A stretch of DNA of 64,000 nt, from the NCBI RefSeq assembly GCF_007846085.1, contig NZ_VOEJ01000001.1, forward strand, positions 310,001-374,000, read 5' to 3'. Below, one piece after another: positions 1-8,814 of the stretch (position 1 is its first letter; every line of letters starts with the position of its first letter). Position numbers and translations under genes: made by a program. A model generated the notes under the pieces. The model searched no databases. It saw only the letters and a list, made by a program, of their open reading frames with translations, and was not told where the DNA came from. This DNA comes from Mucilaginibacter pallidiroseus. Lineage in GTDB: Bacteria; Bacteroidota; Bacteroidia; Sphingobacteriales; Sphingobacteriaceae.

Positions 1-116
1 CTGCAAACCGAGCATTAGTACTAACTTCTCCGGATGCTGACGACCTTATAAGCCAGATGGAAAACATCGATATAAAACCCGATGAAGTTTGGTTTAAGGA
101 CAGGAATCTTTTATAG
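1..116 (+). CDS. 3' end of an unidentified protein (partial)
   Basis: An open frame runs in from the left edge (codons starting at base 3) and stops at TAG 114-116. It gives the last 37 residues of a protein, ending in DEVWFKDRNLL. No family is recognisable from so short a tail. A clear terminator follows at 131-170, which supports this being a real gene end. The start and function lie outside the window. Confidence 0.55.
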   Translation, partial: ANRALVLTSPDADDLISQMENIDIKPDEVWFKDRNLL

Positions 117-130
117 GAATTCAGTGAAAT

Positions 131-170
131 AAAACAAAACAGCCGCCTTAGAGCGGCTATTTTGTTTTGA
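131..170 (+). terminator. Rho-independent terminator
   Basis: The arms AGCCGC and GCGGCT form a hairpin, extended by A-rich and T-rich flanks that also pair (aaaacaaaac / tttgttttga). It sits 14 bases after the stop of the truncated upstream gene, so it should end that transcript before the carboxylase promoter. Confidence 0.8.
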
Positions 171-214
171 TATCTTTTGAATCTTAAAATACTATGCATG
201 CATAATAAATATTG

Positions 215-237
215 TTACATTTGGCTAACCAAGGTAA
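215..237 (+). promoter_or_regulatory. Promoter -7 box inside a palindrome (possible operator)
   Basis: TACATTTG at 216-223 fits the Bacteroidota -7 consensus TAnnTTTG. It lies 51 bases before the ATG at 275. It is embedded in a dyad, TTAC-AT-TTGG-CTAA-CCAA-G-GTAA, covering 215-237. A symmetric site over the -7 box is a typical place for a repressor. No good -33 box is seen at the usual spacing. The regulator is unknown. Confidence 0.45.
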
Positions 238-274
238 TTTTTACTAAAATTACACAACCTATTATAAACGCATC

Positions 275-1903
275 ATGGATTTGGAGTTCAATAAAAACGA
301 GGATGCCAACAAACAACTCGTATTTCAATGCAATGCAAGGCTAAATAAAATATACCAGGGCGGTGGTGAAAAAGCTGCTGCCAAACAAAAAGAAAAGGGC
401 AAAATGCTGGCTCGAGAGCGCATTAGCTATTTGATAGATGATGACAAGCCATGGCTGGAGATTGGCGCCTTTGTAGCCGATGGCATGTATGCCGAGCATG
501 GCGGTTGCCCAAGCGGTGGCGTGGTTTGTGGTATTGGATACATAGCTGGTCGGCAATGTGTTATAGTGGCTAATGATGCTACCGTAAAAGCAGGAGCGTG
601 GTTCCCTATCACGGCCAAAAAAAATCTTCGCGCACAGGAAATTGCAATGGAAAACCGCTTGCCGGTGATTTACCTCGTAGATTCGGCAGGGGTATACCTG
701 CCATTGCAGGATGAAATATTTCCGGACAAAGAGCACTTCGGTCGCATATTCAGGAACAATGCCATAATGAGCAGTATGGGCATCGTTCAAATATCCGCTA
801 TCATGGGCTCATGCGTGGCCGGTGGTGCTTATCTGCCTATCATGAGCGACGAAGCCATGATTGTTGATGGCACAGGCTCGGTTTTCCTGGCGGGTTCATA
901 CCTGGTAAAATCAGCCATTGGCGAGGATGTAGATAACGAAACGCTCGGCGGTGCCACCACGCAGTGTGAAATATCAGGCGTTACCGATTATAAACACCCT
1001 AACGATAAATCCTGCCTCGATTCTGTCCGTAACATCATGAGCAAGGTTGGTGATTATAATAAAGCGGGCTTTGATAGAATTGCACCGTTAGAACCAAAGC
1101 TTAACCCGAAGGATATTTACGGCATACTGCCGGATAATAGGGAGAAGGCATACGACATGATGCAGATCATACTACGATTGCTGGACGATTCTGACTTTGA
1201 AGAATACAAAGCAGGTTACGGGCAAACAATTATTTGCGGGCTTGGCCGTATTGATGGCTGGGCCGTGGGTATTGTGGCTAACCAGCGCAAGGTGGTAAAA
1301 TCTAAAAAGGGGGAGATGCAGATAGGTGGGGTTATCTACTCTGACTCGGCCGATAAGGCAACGCGCTTTATAATGAATTGCAACCAAAAGAAAATACCAT
1401 TGGTGTTTTTACAGGATGTTACCGGATTTATGGTAGGCAGCCGCAGCGAGCATGGCGGTATTATTAAAGACGGTGCTAAAATGGTAAACGCGGTATCAAA
1501 TTCTGTAGTGCCTAAATTCACCATAGTTGTGGGTAATTCATACGGCGCAGGCAATTATGCCATGTGCGGCAAGTCGTACGATCCAAGGTTGATTTATGCC
1601 TGGCCATCTGCTAAAATTGCAGTTATGGGCGGGGCGCAGGCTGCGAAGGTTTTAGTGCAGATGCAGGCGGCAGGCCTTAAGGCAAAGGGCGAAGAAGTAG
1701 ACGCCCAAAAGGAAGCCGATTTGCTTAAGGAAACCACAGACCGATACAATGCGCAAACCACACCATATTACGCTGCAGCAAGGCTTTGGGTAGATGGCAT
1801 TATTGACCCGCTTGAAACGAGGAAAGTCATTTCAATGGGTATCGAAGCTGCCAACCATGCACCTATAAAGAAGCCTTTTAACGTTGGTATTATCCAAACT
1901 TAG
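275..1903 (+). CDS. Acyl-CoA carboxylase carboxyltransferase (beta) subunit, methylcrotonyl-CoA type
   Basis: The 542-residue protein has the two crotonase-like halves of biotin-dependent carboxyltransferases. The N half carries DSAGVYLPLQDEIFPDKEHF followed by GRIF, a signature closest to methylcrotonyl-CoA carboxylase beta subunits (leucine degradation). GGAYLPIMSDEA and LGGATTQCEISGV follow. The C half carries GNSYGAGNYAMCGKSYDP and the MGGAQAAKVL motif. The family moves CO2 from carboxybiotin to an acyl-CoA in the cytoplasm. The length is normal and the ATG at 275 fits the promoter 50 bases upstream. No biotin carboxylase or biotin carrier gene lies next to it, so its partner must be encoded elsewhere. 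Propionyl-CoA or another acyl-CoA as substrate cannot be excluded. Confidence 0.88.
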   Translation: MDLEFNKNEDANKQLVFQCNARLNKIYQGGGEKAAAKQKEKGKMLARERISYLIDDDKPWLEIGAFVADGMYAEHGGCPSGGVVCGIGYIAGRQCVIVANDATVKAGAWFPITAKKNLRAQEIAMENRLPVIYLVDSAGVYLPLQDEIFPDKEHFGRIFRNNAIMSSMGIVQISAIMGSCVAGGAYLPIMSDEAMIVDGTGSVFLAGSYLVKSAIGEDVDNETLGGATTQCEISGVTDYKHPNDKSCLDSVRNIMSKVGDYNKAGFDRIAPLEPKLNPKDIYGILPDNREKAYDMMQIILRLLDDSDFEEYKAGYGQTIICGLGRIDGWAVGIVANQRKVVKSKKGEMQIGGVIYSDSADKATRFIMNCNQKKIPLVFLQDVTGFMVGSRSEHGGIIKDGAKMVNAVSNSVVPKFTIVVGNSYGAGNYAMCGKSYDPRLIYAWPSAKIAVMGGAQAAKVLVQMQAAGLKAKGEEVDAQKEADLLKETTDRYNAQTTPYYAAARLWVDGIIDPLETRKVISMGIEAANHAPIKKPFNVGIIQT

Positions 1904-2073
1904 TAGAAAAGTAATATCTCATCAAAAAAGTGGTTTCCAGTGGACTGATGGTGTATTTGGGTTACCAAGCGCCGGGCTTTGCAAGGACTTGACTATGCTA
2001 CGACTCTTATTACTAATTCATTTGCATGGGCTAAGTATTCCCAATTTTTACTTTCCTTGTATATAAAAAATTC
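1904..2073. other. Intergenic stretch, no gene seen
   Basis: Between the carboxylase gene and the thrS promoter only short frames without family features exist. One 60-codon frame overlaps the carboxylase end at 1884-2066, but it has no recognisable content and is not supported as a gene. Confidence 0.5.
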
Positions 2074-2116
2074 TATTTTTGCCACAAGTATAAATCACGT
2101 TAGTATGTGATTTTTT
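2074..2116 (+). promoter_or_regulatory. thrS promoter -7 box and leader hairpin
   Basis: TATTTTTG at 2074-2081 matches the -7 consensus TAnnTTTG; a start of transcription near 2087 is expected. Directly after it, AAATCAC (2092-2098) and GTGATTT (2107-2113) form a 7-bp hairpin with an 8-base loop, followed by a T run to 2116. That leaves about 40 bases before the thrS ATG. The hairpin plus T run looks like a weak terminator or attenuator placed at the very 5' end of the leader. Its function is inference. Confidence 0.5.
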
Positions 2117-2155
2117 GACGTATCATATTTATTAAAATTTAAATCATAGTTGTAG

Positions 2156-4081
2156 ATGATTAGTATTACACTTCCCGATGGTTCCGTTCGTGAATACGAT
2201 AAAGGGATCACTTCCATGCAAATAGCACAGTCTATTTCCGAAGGTTTAGCACGAAACGTATTGGCTGCCGAAGTAAACGGCGAGGTTTGGGATGCAAGCC
2301 GCCCCATTGAAGCCGACTCTGCCGTTAAATTATTAACCTGGAATGATGCAAAAGGTAAGGCAACTTACTGGCACTCATCTGCCCACTTGATGGCCGAAGC
2401 TTTAGAAGCGCTTTACCCGGGCACTAAATTTGGTATCGGCCCTGCGCTTGAAACAGGCTTTTATTACGATGTTGACTTTGGCGACAAAACCCTCTCGTCT
2501 GACGATTTTAAGCAGATCGAAGACAAGATGATTGAGCTGGCCAAAACCAAAAGCGAATACATACGCAAGCCGGTCAGCAAAGCCGATGCAATTGAATATT
2601 TTACTGAAAAGGGTGACGAGTACAAACTCGACCTGATCAAAGACCTGCCTGATGGCAGCATAACTTTTTATACGCAAGGCGGTTTTACCGACTTGTGCCG
2701 CGGGCCGCATATTCCAAATACCGGGTTTATAAAAGCAGCCAAGCTGATGAGCCTTGCAGGTGCGTACTGGCGTGGTGATGAAAGCCGCAAACAGTTAACC
2801 CGTATTTACGGCGTAACCTTCCCCAAAGCAAGTGAGCTTACCGAATATTTGCACGTTATTGAAGAAGCTAAAAAGCGCGACCACCGCAAATTAGGTAAGG
2901 AACTTGAGCTTTTTGCTTTCAGCGAAAAAGTAGGTATGGGCCTGCCATTGTGGTTGCCAAAAGGCACTGCCCTGCGCGAGCGTTTAACTAATTTCCTGCA
3001 AAAAGCGCAGGTTAAGGCCGGTTATGAGCAAGTAATTACGCCGCACATTGGCCATAAAAACCTGTATGTTACATCGGGCCATTATGAAAAATATGGTGCT
3101 GATTCATTCCAGCCGATAAAAACACCGCAGGAGGGAGAGGAGTTTTTCCTTAAACCAATGAACTGCCCGCACCACTGCGAAATTTATAAAACAAAGCCAC
3201 GCTCATATAAGGATTTGCCTGTAAGGCTGGCCGAGTTTGGTACCGTGTATCGTTACGAGCAAAGCGGCGAGTTGCATGGTTTAACCCGTGTACGTGGTTT
3301 TACACAGGATGATGCGCACTTGTTTTGCCGCCCTGACCAAGTTAAAGAAGAGTTCATGAAGGTTATTGACCTTGTGCTTTATGTTTTCGGAGCTTTGGGC
3401 TTTGAAGATTACATTGCGCAGGTATCCCTTCGCGATCCTAACAACAAAACCAAGTATATTGGTACCGACGAAAACTGGGCTTTAGCCGAAACTGCAATTA
3501 TCGAAGCTGCGGCTGAAAAAGGTCTACGTACCGTTGTTGAAACAGGCGAAGCTGCATTTTACGGCCCTAAACTCGACTTTATGGTTAAGGACGCGCTTGG
3601 TCGTAAATGGCAACTAGGAACTATCCAGGTAGATTACAACCTGCCCGAGCGTTTTGAACTGGAGTATACAGGAAGCGACAACCAAAAGCACCGCCCGGTA
3701 ATGATTCACCGCGCGCCGTTTGGTTCAATGGAACGCTTTGTGGCCGTATTGATTGAGCATTGCGCCGGTAACTTCCCGCTTTGGCTGTCGCCAGAGCAAT
3801 TTATAATATTGCCGATATCGGAAAAATATGAAGATTATGCAAAAAAACTTTCAGATGAGTTAAAAGATTCCGATATTTGCGGGCTGATTGATTTCAGAGA
3901 CGAGAAAATCGGGCGTAAAATACGCGACGCTGAAGTTAAAAAGATACCTTACATGCTTATAGTGGGCGAAAAGGAAGCTGCCGAGGGCAGGATTTCGGTT
4001 CGTAAACACGGACAGGGCGACTTGGGAAGTATGAGTATTGAGGAATTTAAACAACAAATAATTAAAGAAATAACAGTATAA
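2156..4081 (+). CDS. thrS: Threonyl-tRNA synthetase
   Basis: The enzyme charges tRNA-Thr with threonine in the cytoplasm. The 641-residue protein has the full class II ThrRS layout: N-terminal TGS domain (about 1-62), the SAD editing-type second domain with the [11 protein letters not shown] motif, the catalytic core from about 245, and a C-terminal anticodon-binding domain from about 540. Cys337 in [10 protein letters not shown] is the expected zinc ligand, and motif 3 is visible as [11 protein letters not shown]. The length is normal. It is followed after one base by infC, as in many bacteria, and probably heads the thrS-infC-rpmI-rplT transcript. A leader hairpin upstream may regulate it. 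Confidence 0.97.
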   Translation: MISITLPDGSVREYDKGITSMQIAQSISEGLARNVLAAEVNGEVWDASRPIEADSAVKLLTWNDAKGKATYWHSSAHLMAEALEALYPGTKFGIGPALETGFYYDVDFGDKTLSSDDFKQIEDKMIELAKTKSEYIRKPVSKADAIEYFTEKGDEYKLDLIKDLPDGSITFYTQGGFTDLCRGPHIPNTGFIKAAKLMSLAGAYWRGDESRKQLTRIYGVTFPKASELTEYLHVIEEAKKRDHRKLGKELELFAFSEKVGMGLPLWLPKGTALRERLTNFLQKAQVKAGYEQVITPHIGHKNLYVTSGHYEKYGADSFQPIKTPQEGEEFFLKPMNCPHHCEIYKTKPRSYKDLPVRLAEFGTVYRYEQSGELHGLTRVRGFTQDDAHLFCRPDQVKEEFMKVIDLVLYVFGALGFEDYIAQVSLRDPNNKTKYIGTDENWALAETAIIEAAAEKGLRTVVETGEAAFYGPKLDFMVKDALGRKWQLGTIQVDYNLPERFELEYTGSDNQKHRPVMIHRAPFGSMERFVAVLIEHCAGNFPLWLSPEQFIILPISEKYEDYAKKLSDELKDSDICGLIDFRDEKIGRKIRDAEVKKIPYMLIVGEKEAAEGRISVRKHGQGDLGSMSIEEFKQQIIKEITV

Positions 4082-4082
4082 C

Positions 4083-4649
4083 TTGGCATTAAACAGACCT
4101 TTCAACAGAGGACCCAGGCTACCTTTTAAGAAGAAAGAAGCCGAACATAATATCAATCAGTTCATCAGGGCACAGGAAGTGCGCCTTGTAGGTGACAACA
4201 TCGAACAAGGTGTATACAGCCTTAAAGATGCGTTAGCCATAGCTCAGGAACAAGAGCTTGACCTGGTTGAGATATCTCCAAATGCTAACCCGCCGGTTTG
4301 TAAAGTAACTGACTACAATAAGTTTATTTACGAGCAGAAGAAGAAGCTTAAAGAGATTAAAAGTAATGCAAAGCAAACCGTTATCAAGGAGATCCGTTTT
4401 GGACCGAATACTGATGATCATGACTTTGACTTTAAGTTGAAGCATGCTACCAAGTTTTTAGAGTCGGGCGAGAAGGTAAGAGCCTACGTACACTTTAAAG
4501 GCCGTGCTATTGTTTACAAGGAACAGGGCGAGATATTATTGCTTCGTTTTGCACAGGCGCTTGAAGAGGTTGGTAAGGTTGAGCAGTTACCTAAGCTTGA
4601 AGGTAAAAGGATGTTTTTGACGGTAGCCCCAAAGGCAGCTAAGAAATAG
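4083..4649 (+). CDS. infC: Translation initiation factor IF-3 (TTG start)
   Basis: IF-3 binds the 30S subunit and checks start-codon pairing. The protein of 188 residues shows the N domain ([20 protein letters not shown]), the lysine-rich linker ([16 protein letters not shown]) and the C domain ([16 protein letters not shown] loop, here [13 protein letters not shown]). No in-frame ATG precedes these, so translation must begin at TTG 4083, one base after the thrS stop. A non-AUG start is a hallmark of infC (AUU in E. coli), where it allows IF-3 to repress its own synthesis. The same logic is inferred here. A basic N-terminal extension of about 20 residues precedes the N domain. Confidence 0.95.
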   Translation: MALNRPFNRGPRLPFKKKEAEHNINQFIRAQEVRLVGDNIEQGVYSLKDALAIAQEQELDLVEISPNANPPVCKVTDYNKFIYEQKKKLKEIKSNAKQTVIKEIRFGPNTDDHDFDFKLKHATKFLESGEKVRAYVHFKGRAIVYKEQGEILLLRFAQALEEVGKVEQLPKLEGKRMFLTVAPKAAKK

Positions 4650-4668
4650 ATTGATGTGCGGATTACAG

Positions 4669-4754
4669 ATGTGCTGATGTGCAGATGGATCCCTTAACAA
4701 GTAAACCCGCAGGTGGAATGATTTGCATATTAGCATATCTGCACATTTGCACAT
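4669..4754. repeat. Inverted repeat between infC and rpmI
   Basis: ATGTGC-TG-ATGTGCAGAT (4669-4686) is matched in reverse complement by ATCTGCACAT-TT-GCACAT (4737-4754), that is 16 of 18 positions, with a 50-base loop. Additional GATGTGC copies lie just upstream (4653). The 3' arm ends 15 bases before the rpmI ATG. It could be a dispersed palindromic repeat or an RNA structure controlling rpmI-rplT. A shorter ATGTGC...GCACAT pair recurs at 5450-5469. Confidence 0.6.
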
Positions 4755-4769
4755 TCATATAATAGAGTT

Positions 4770-4970
4770 ATGCCAAAAATGAAAACCAATTCCAGTGCCA
4801 AAAAGCGCTTTAAGCTTACTGGAACCGGTAAAATTGCCCGCAAAAATGCGTACAAAAGCCACATCTTAACCAAGATGTCAACAAAACGTAAGCGTGCCCT
4901 TGGTCACACCAGCTTAGTGTCTGATGCTGATATGGGTAACGTAAAACGCATGCTTTGCATAGGCAAGTAA
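4770..4970 (+). CDS. rpmI: 50S ribosomal protein L35
   Basis: A 66-residue, very basic protein starting [20 protein letters not shown], the standard L35 N terminus, and ending with the usual basic helix ([20 protein letters not shown]). It is part of the large ribosomal subunit. It sits 120 bases after infC, behind an inverted repeat, and 76 bases before rplT, the usual bacterial gene order. The length is normal for the family. Confidence 0.97.
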   Translation: MPKMKTNSSAKKRFKLTGTGKIARKNAYKSHILTKMSTKRKRALGHTSLVSDADMGNVKRMLCIGK

Positions 4971-5046
4971 TTAAATCAATTTTTAACCAGGTATTCGAGT
5001 CACAAGCTTTCTATAAAGAAACACTCACTACCAAAAACAAGAACAA

Positions 5047-5391
5047 ATGCCACGTTCAGTTAACGCAGTAGCGTCGAGAAGACGCAGGAAAAGAATCATG
5101 AACCTCGCCAAAGGTTATTGGGGTTCACGCAGCAAGGTTTACACTATTGCTAAAAACACAGTTGAAAAAGGTTTACAGTACGCTTACCGCGACCGTAAAA
5201 CCAAAAAAAGAGAATTCAGAGCTTTATGGATTCAGCGTATCAACGCAGGTGCTCGTCAGCACGGAATTTCTTACTCTCAATTAATAGGTAAGTTAGCTGC
5301 TAAAGAAATTGGTTTAAACCGTAAGGTATTAGCTGATTTAGCAATGAACAATCCGGATGCTTTCAAAGCAATCATCGACGCTGTAAAATAA
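5047..5391 (+). CDS. rplT: 50S ribosomal protein L20
   Basis: A 114-residue basic protein beginning [20 protein letters not shown], with the L20 signatures [13 protein letters not shown] and [13 protein letters not shown]. It binds 23S rRNA early in assembly, and in E. coli and Bacillus it represses its own operon. The length is normal. It is the last gene of the thrS-infC-rpmI-rplT group, and a strong terminator follows 20 bases after the stop codon. Confidence 0.97.
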   Translation: MPRSVNAVASRRRRKRIMNLAKGYWGSRSKVYTIAKNTVEKGLQYAYRDRKTKKREFRALWIQRINAGARQHGISYSQLIGKLAAKEIGLNRKVLADLAMNNPDAFKAIIDAVK

Positions 5392-5410
5392 CATTCAGCC
5401 AAGCTAAATA

Positions 5411-5441
5411 AAAAAAGGTCCCGAATTTCGGGGCCTTTTTT
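5411..5441 (+). terminator. Rho-independent terminator after rplT
   Basis: AAAAAAGGTCCCGAA pairs with TTCGGGGCCTTTTTT around a short loop, giving a GC-rich stem and a T run. It closes the ribosomal protein operon. The next gene's -7 box lies only 16 bases further on. Confidence 0.88.
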
Positions 5442-5456
5442 GTTGAGGTATGTGCC

Positions 5457-5464
5457 TAATTTTG
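5457..5464 (+). promoter_or_regulatory. -7 box for the BatA-domain gene
   Basis: TAATTTTG fits TAnnTTTG. Transcription would begin near 5471, downstream of the ATG at 5450 and about 6 bases before the ATG at 5477. This favours 5477 as the true start, on an almost leaderless mRNA. No -33 box at ideal spacing was found (TTTG ending at 5442 is 14 bases away). Confidence 0.35.
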
Positions 5465-5476
5465 CACATTTGCCTA

Positions 5477-7522
5477 ATGCAGTTCCTGTATCCCGCCTTT
5501 TTGTTTGCCCTGCTTACACTATTAATACCGGTGTTGATACACCTGTTCAGTTTCAGGCGGTATAAAAAAGTTTACTTCAGTAACGTGCAGTTTTTGCGTG
5601 ATGTTCAGCAACAGCAGGCAAGTCGTCGTAACCTTAAAGAGCGCCTCATTCTTGCATCGCGAATGCTGGCCTTAGCATTTATAGTATTTGCATTTGCCCG
5701 GCCTTATATTAAAGGAAATAGTGATGGCAATGCAACAGGGAAGCAGCAGGTCGTTAGCATATTTGTTGACAATTCTCACTCGATGGAAGCGCTAAGTCGG
5801 GAGGGTTCACTACTTGACGAAGCCAAACAAAAAGCTAGGCAAATAGCGGCCTCATATCCCATCAATAGCCGCTTCCAGTTATTAACCCAGGATTTTGAAG
5901 GCAAGCATCAACGCTTGCTTAACCGGGATGAGTTTAACGATGCTGTTGATGCGGTTAAGCTCTCATCCCAAAGCCGAAACGTCAGCCAGATCAACGAGCG
6001 GCAGCAAAGCCTCATTAATACAAGGGCCGGCGTATCTGCGCAGTATTACGTGATATCCGATTTTCAGAAAAATATTGTTTCGGGGCAGGCAAATAAACTA
6101 CCTGCTGTAAACATCGTACAACTTAAGGCAAACTCCTTACCCAATGTCGCGGTCGACTCGGCTTGGTTGTTAAACGCCACGCACCGGCCCGGCGAGAGCG
6201 AAAAGTTAGTTGTCAAATTGCGCAACTATGCCGAAAAAAAAGCCATCAAAATCCCTCTTAAAATTACTATCAACGGCGCGCAAAAGGCTATAGGCAGCTT
6301 CACCTTAAATGCAAAATCTACCCAAACAGATACGCTAAGCTTTTCTGGCTTGCAAGCCGGTTGGCAAAGGGGGCAAATCCAATTACAGGATAACCCGGTC
6401 ACCTTCGACAACGACTTCTACTTTGCCTTCAATGTCAAAAAACAACAACCTGTTTTGCTTATCAACAACGGCACGCCAAATAAATATTTAAGCGCCCTTT
6501 TCGCGTCTGATCCTTTTTTCAAGGTGAACCAAACAGGCGAGGGAAATGTAGATTATTCGGCCCTGGCAAATTATCCCCTGATTGTTCTAAGCGACGTGGA
6601 TGCTATATCATCCGGTTTGGCGCAGCAATTAAAAACTTACGTGACCAAGGGTGGAAACCTGATGTTTTTTCCATCCGCCAAAGGAACTATTGCCACTTAT
6701 CAAAGTTTTTTGCAGCCAATGGGCGCGGCTTATCCGCAGGCTTTGGTTACGGGGGATGCTAAGGTATCAGCCATCAATATGCAAAGCCGAGTTTTTAAGA
6801 ATATTTTTGAAGCTGCACCCCAAAACACTGATCTTCCGCGCGTCAAAAAGTATTTCAACCTGGCACGGGGTAACAAAACAGGCGAGTATTTAATGAAGCT
6901 GCAAACAGGCGATGTAATTTGGCAAAGGTTTGCAAGCGGCAGTGGTAAAGTATATGTTTGCGCACTTCCGCTCGATGAAAGTTTTAGCAACCTGCCTGTG
7001 CATGCTTTGTTTGTACCTATTGTTTTACGGGTTGCGTTATTAAGCGGCCGGGATATGCCGTTGTTTCATACCCTTGGCAGTAATGAGGTGATTGAGACTG
7101 TTCCGCTGAATTCTTCAGAAAAAGAGCTGGTAAAATTAGTTAAGGCCAAGCAAACTATTATTCCCGATGTACGCCAGCAGGATGGAAGCACACTGCTTTA
7201 TTTGCCGGGCCAGCTAACCGAAGCAGGTTTGTACGAACTGAAAAAGGCGGATAGCACGGCAGCAATACTGGCATTTAATGACAACCGTGCCGAGTCGGAC
7301 CTTGACTACTTAACGGCAAACGAATTAAGCAAGTTAGTTGGTGGTAAGGGAAATGTTTTGACGGGAGACGCAGCTAATACGGCTAATATTGCGGTTGCAG
7401 CAAATTCGGCAATGCAATTATGGAAACTTTGTATAATTTTGGCCCTGGTTTGCCTGGCTGCCGAAACATTGCTTGTGCGGTATTTTAGAACCACCAAAAG
7501 CAAAGCTTCGCAACAGGTATAA
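5477..7522 (+). CDS. BatA-domain / VWA-like membrane protein
   Basis: The start was set at ATG 5477 because the BatA family begins with the motif seen here, MQFLYPAFLFALLTLLIPVL, and because a -7 box lies just upstream. An in-frame ATG at 5450 would add nine atypical residues. The 681-residue product has a BatA N-terminal domain with two membrane segments (about 5-25 and 55-75), then a VWA-like domain whose MIDAS motif DNSHS starts at Asp98. A long periplasmic, CARDB- and glutamine-amidotransferase-like middle follows, with a final membrane helix near 650-670. Bacteroidota BatA-type proteins are linked to aerotolerance/MoxR systems, but no MoxR or other Bat gene is adjacent here, so the role remains open. 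Confidence 0.8.
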   Translation: MQFLYPAFLFALLTLLIPVLIHLFSFRRYKKVYFSNVQFLRDVQQQQASRRNLKERLILASRMLALAFIVFAFARPYIKGNSDGNATGKQQVVSIFVDNSHSMEALSREGSLLDEAKQKARQIAASYPINSRFQLLTQDFEGKHQRLLNRDEFNDAVDAVKLSSQSRNVSQINERQQSLINTRAGVSAQYYVISDFQKNIVSGQANKLPAVNIVQLKANSLPNVAVDSAWLLNATHRPGESEKLVVKLRNYAEKKAIKIPLKITINGAQKAIGSFTLNAKSTQTDTLSFSGLQAGWQRGQIQLQDNPVTFDNDFYFAFNVKKQQPVLLINNGTPNKYLSALFASDPFFKVNQTGEGNVDYSALANYPLIVLSDVDAISSGLAQQLKTYVTKGGNLMFFPSAKGTIATYQSFLQPMGAAYPQALVTGDAKVSAINMQSRVFKNIFEAAPQNTDLPRVKKYFNLARGNKTGEYLMKLQTGDVIWQRFASGSGKVYVCALPLDESFSNLPVHALFVPIVLRVALLSGRDMPLFHTLGSNEVIETVPLNSSEKELVKLVKAKQTIIPDVRQQDGSTLLYLPGQLTEAGLYELKKADSTAAILAFNDNRAESDLDYLTANELSKLVGGKGNVLTGDAANTANIAVAANSAMQLWKLCIILALVCLAAETLLVRYFRTTKSKASQQV

Positions 7523-7547
7523 ACATAACCCACCTTAAACAGCGCTA

Positions 7548-8804
7548 ATGAATTTGCTTATCAAATCTGCAACTGTTATTGACCCTGCATCTACATTTAA
7601 TAAGCAGGTAACCGATATTTTGATTGAAAACGGAACCATCACCAAAATAGCCTCATCCATAAGCAATGATGACATTGAAACGTACGATGCAACCGGTAAA
7701 TATGTTAGCCCTGGCTTTTTTGACCTTAACTGTAATATAGGTGAGCTGGGTCTCGAAACTAAGGAAGATCTTGAAACGGGTTCTGCAGCCGCAGCCGCGG
7801 GAGGCTTTACTGGCGTAGCACTTATGCCTAATACGCAGCCGCCGGTTCACTCAAAGGCCGAGGTGGAATATCTGCGCAATCGTGCAAAAAACAATCTTGT
7901 TGATATTTACCCGCTTGGCACCATATCTCACAACCGGGAAGGAAAGGACATGGCCGAGATGTATGATATGTTTAAAAGCGGCGCATTGGCCTTTACAGAT
8001 GGTACGCGCCCGGTTCAGGATGCCGGCTTGATGGAACGTGCCATGCTTTACGTGCAGGGCTTTGGGGCACAAGTGATCTCCTACCCCGAAGATACATCTA
8101 TAGCGGGTAAAGCAAAGGTGAATGAAGGTGTTGTAAGCACTATGCTTGGTATGAAAGGTATACCATCGCTCGCCGAAGAATTGATGTTGGCACGCGATCT
8201 TTACCTTGCCGAATACACCGGCGCATCCGTCCACTTTACTACCATATCAACCAAACGCTCTGTAGAACTTATCAGAGATGCGAAGGCAAAGGGTCTTAAT
8301 ATCACTTGCGATGTTGCCATAAATAACCTGGTGCTAACAGACGAGGCTTTGATGGGCTTCGACAGCCAGTATAAAGTTAAACCACCTTTACGCACGCAGG
8401 ATGATGTAGATGCATTGTTAGCCGGATTAAAAGACGGCACCATAGATGCGATAGTTACCCAGCACACGCCACACGAAATTGAGTTTAAAGATGTTGAATT
8501 TGAAGTAGCAGCTTATGGCACAATAGGATTGCAAACAGCTTTTGCGCTTGCGTTAAAAGCAGGTTTGGATATTGATACTGTTGCGCAGAAAATGGCTGTT
8601 GCACCTCGCGCTATTTTAAATGTTTCAGCAGCAAGTATAAAAGAAGGTAGCGCTGCCAATTTAGTACTGTTAGATACGGAAGGCGAATGGGAGTATGCTC
8701 GTGCTGTAAATCAATCAAAAAGTTACAATTCTCCGTTTATGGGCCAGAACTTAAAGGGTAAAGTTTTGTTAACCTGTAATAATAATCAAACCATTATCTT
8801 TTAA
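7548..8804 (+). CDS. Dihydroorotase-like protein lacking metal ligands (probable pseudoenzyme)
   Basis: The 418-residue fold is plainly that of class I dihydroorotase (SPGFFDLN..., AAAAAGGFTGVALMPNTQPP, KVKPPLRT, GTIGLQTAFAL). The catalytic residues are gone, however. The HxH pair is N61-C-N63, the usual histidine of the HxED motif is Tyr179, the second-domain histidine is Thr232, and the final Asp of the DHAPH motif is Gln305 (TQHTPH). Without zinc ligands, hydrolysis of dihydroorotate is not expected. Non-catalytic homologues (PyrC', pDHO) are known to act as structural partners of aspartate transcarbamoylase. No pyrB is nearby, so that role is inference. It sits 25 bases after the BatA gene and 10 before the next gene, so it is likely operonic. 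Confidence 0.85.
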   Translation: MNLLIKSATVIDPASTFNKQVTDILIENGTITKIASSISNDDIETYDATGKYVSPGFFDLNCNIGELGLETKEDLETGSAAAAAGGFTGVALMPNTQPPVHSKAEVEYLRNRAKNNLVDIYPLGTISHNREGKDMAEMYDMFKSGALAFTDGTRPVQDAGLMERAMLYVQGFGAQVISYPEDTSIAGKAKVNEGVVSTMLGMKGIPSLAEELMLARDLYLAEYTGASVHFTTISTKRSVELIRDAKAKGLNITCDVAINNLVLTDEALMGFDSQYKVKPPLRTQDDVDALLAGLKDGTIDAIVTQHTPHEIEFKDVEFEVAAYGTIGLQTAFALALKAGLDIDTVAQKMAVAPRAILNVSAASIKEGSAANLVLLDTEGEWEYARAVNQSKSYNSPFMGQNLKGKVLLTCNNNQTIIF

Positions 8805-8814
8805 TCAGACCATA

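Noticed and set aside
1884..2066. 60-codon frame overlapping the end of the carboxylase gene
   Set aside because: No family features, composition unlike neighbouring genes, and it overlaps a well-supported gene end.
2092..2155. T-box riboswitch before thrS
   Set aside because: The leader is only about 70 bases and no T-box or specifier structure is present; the hairpin alone does not support it.
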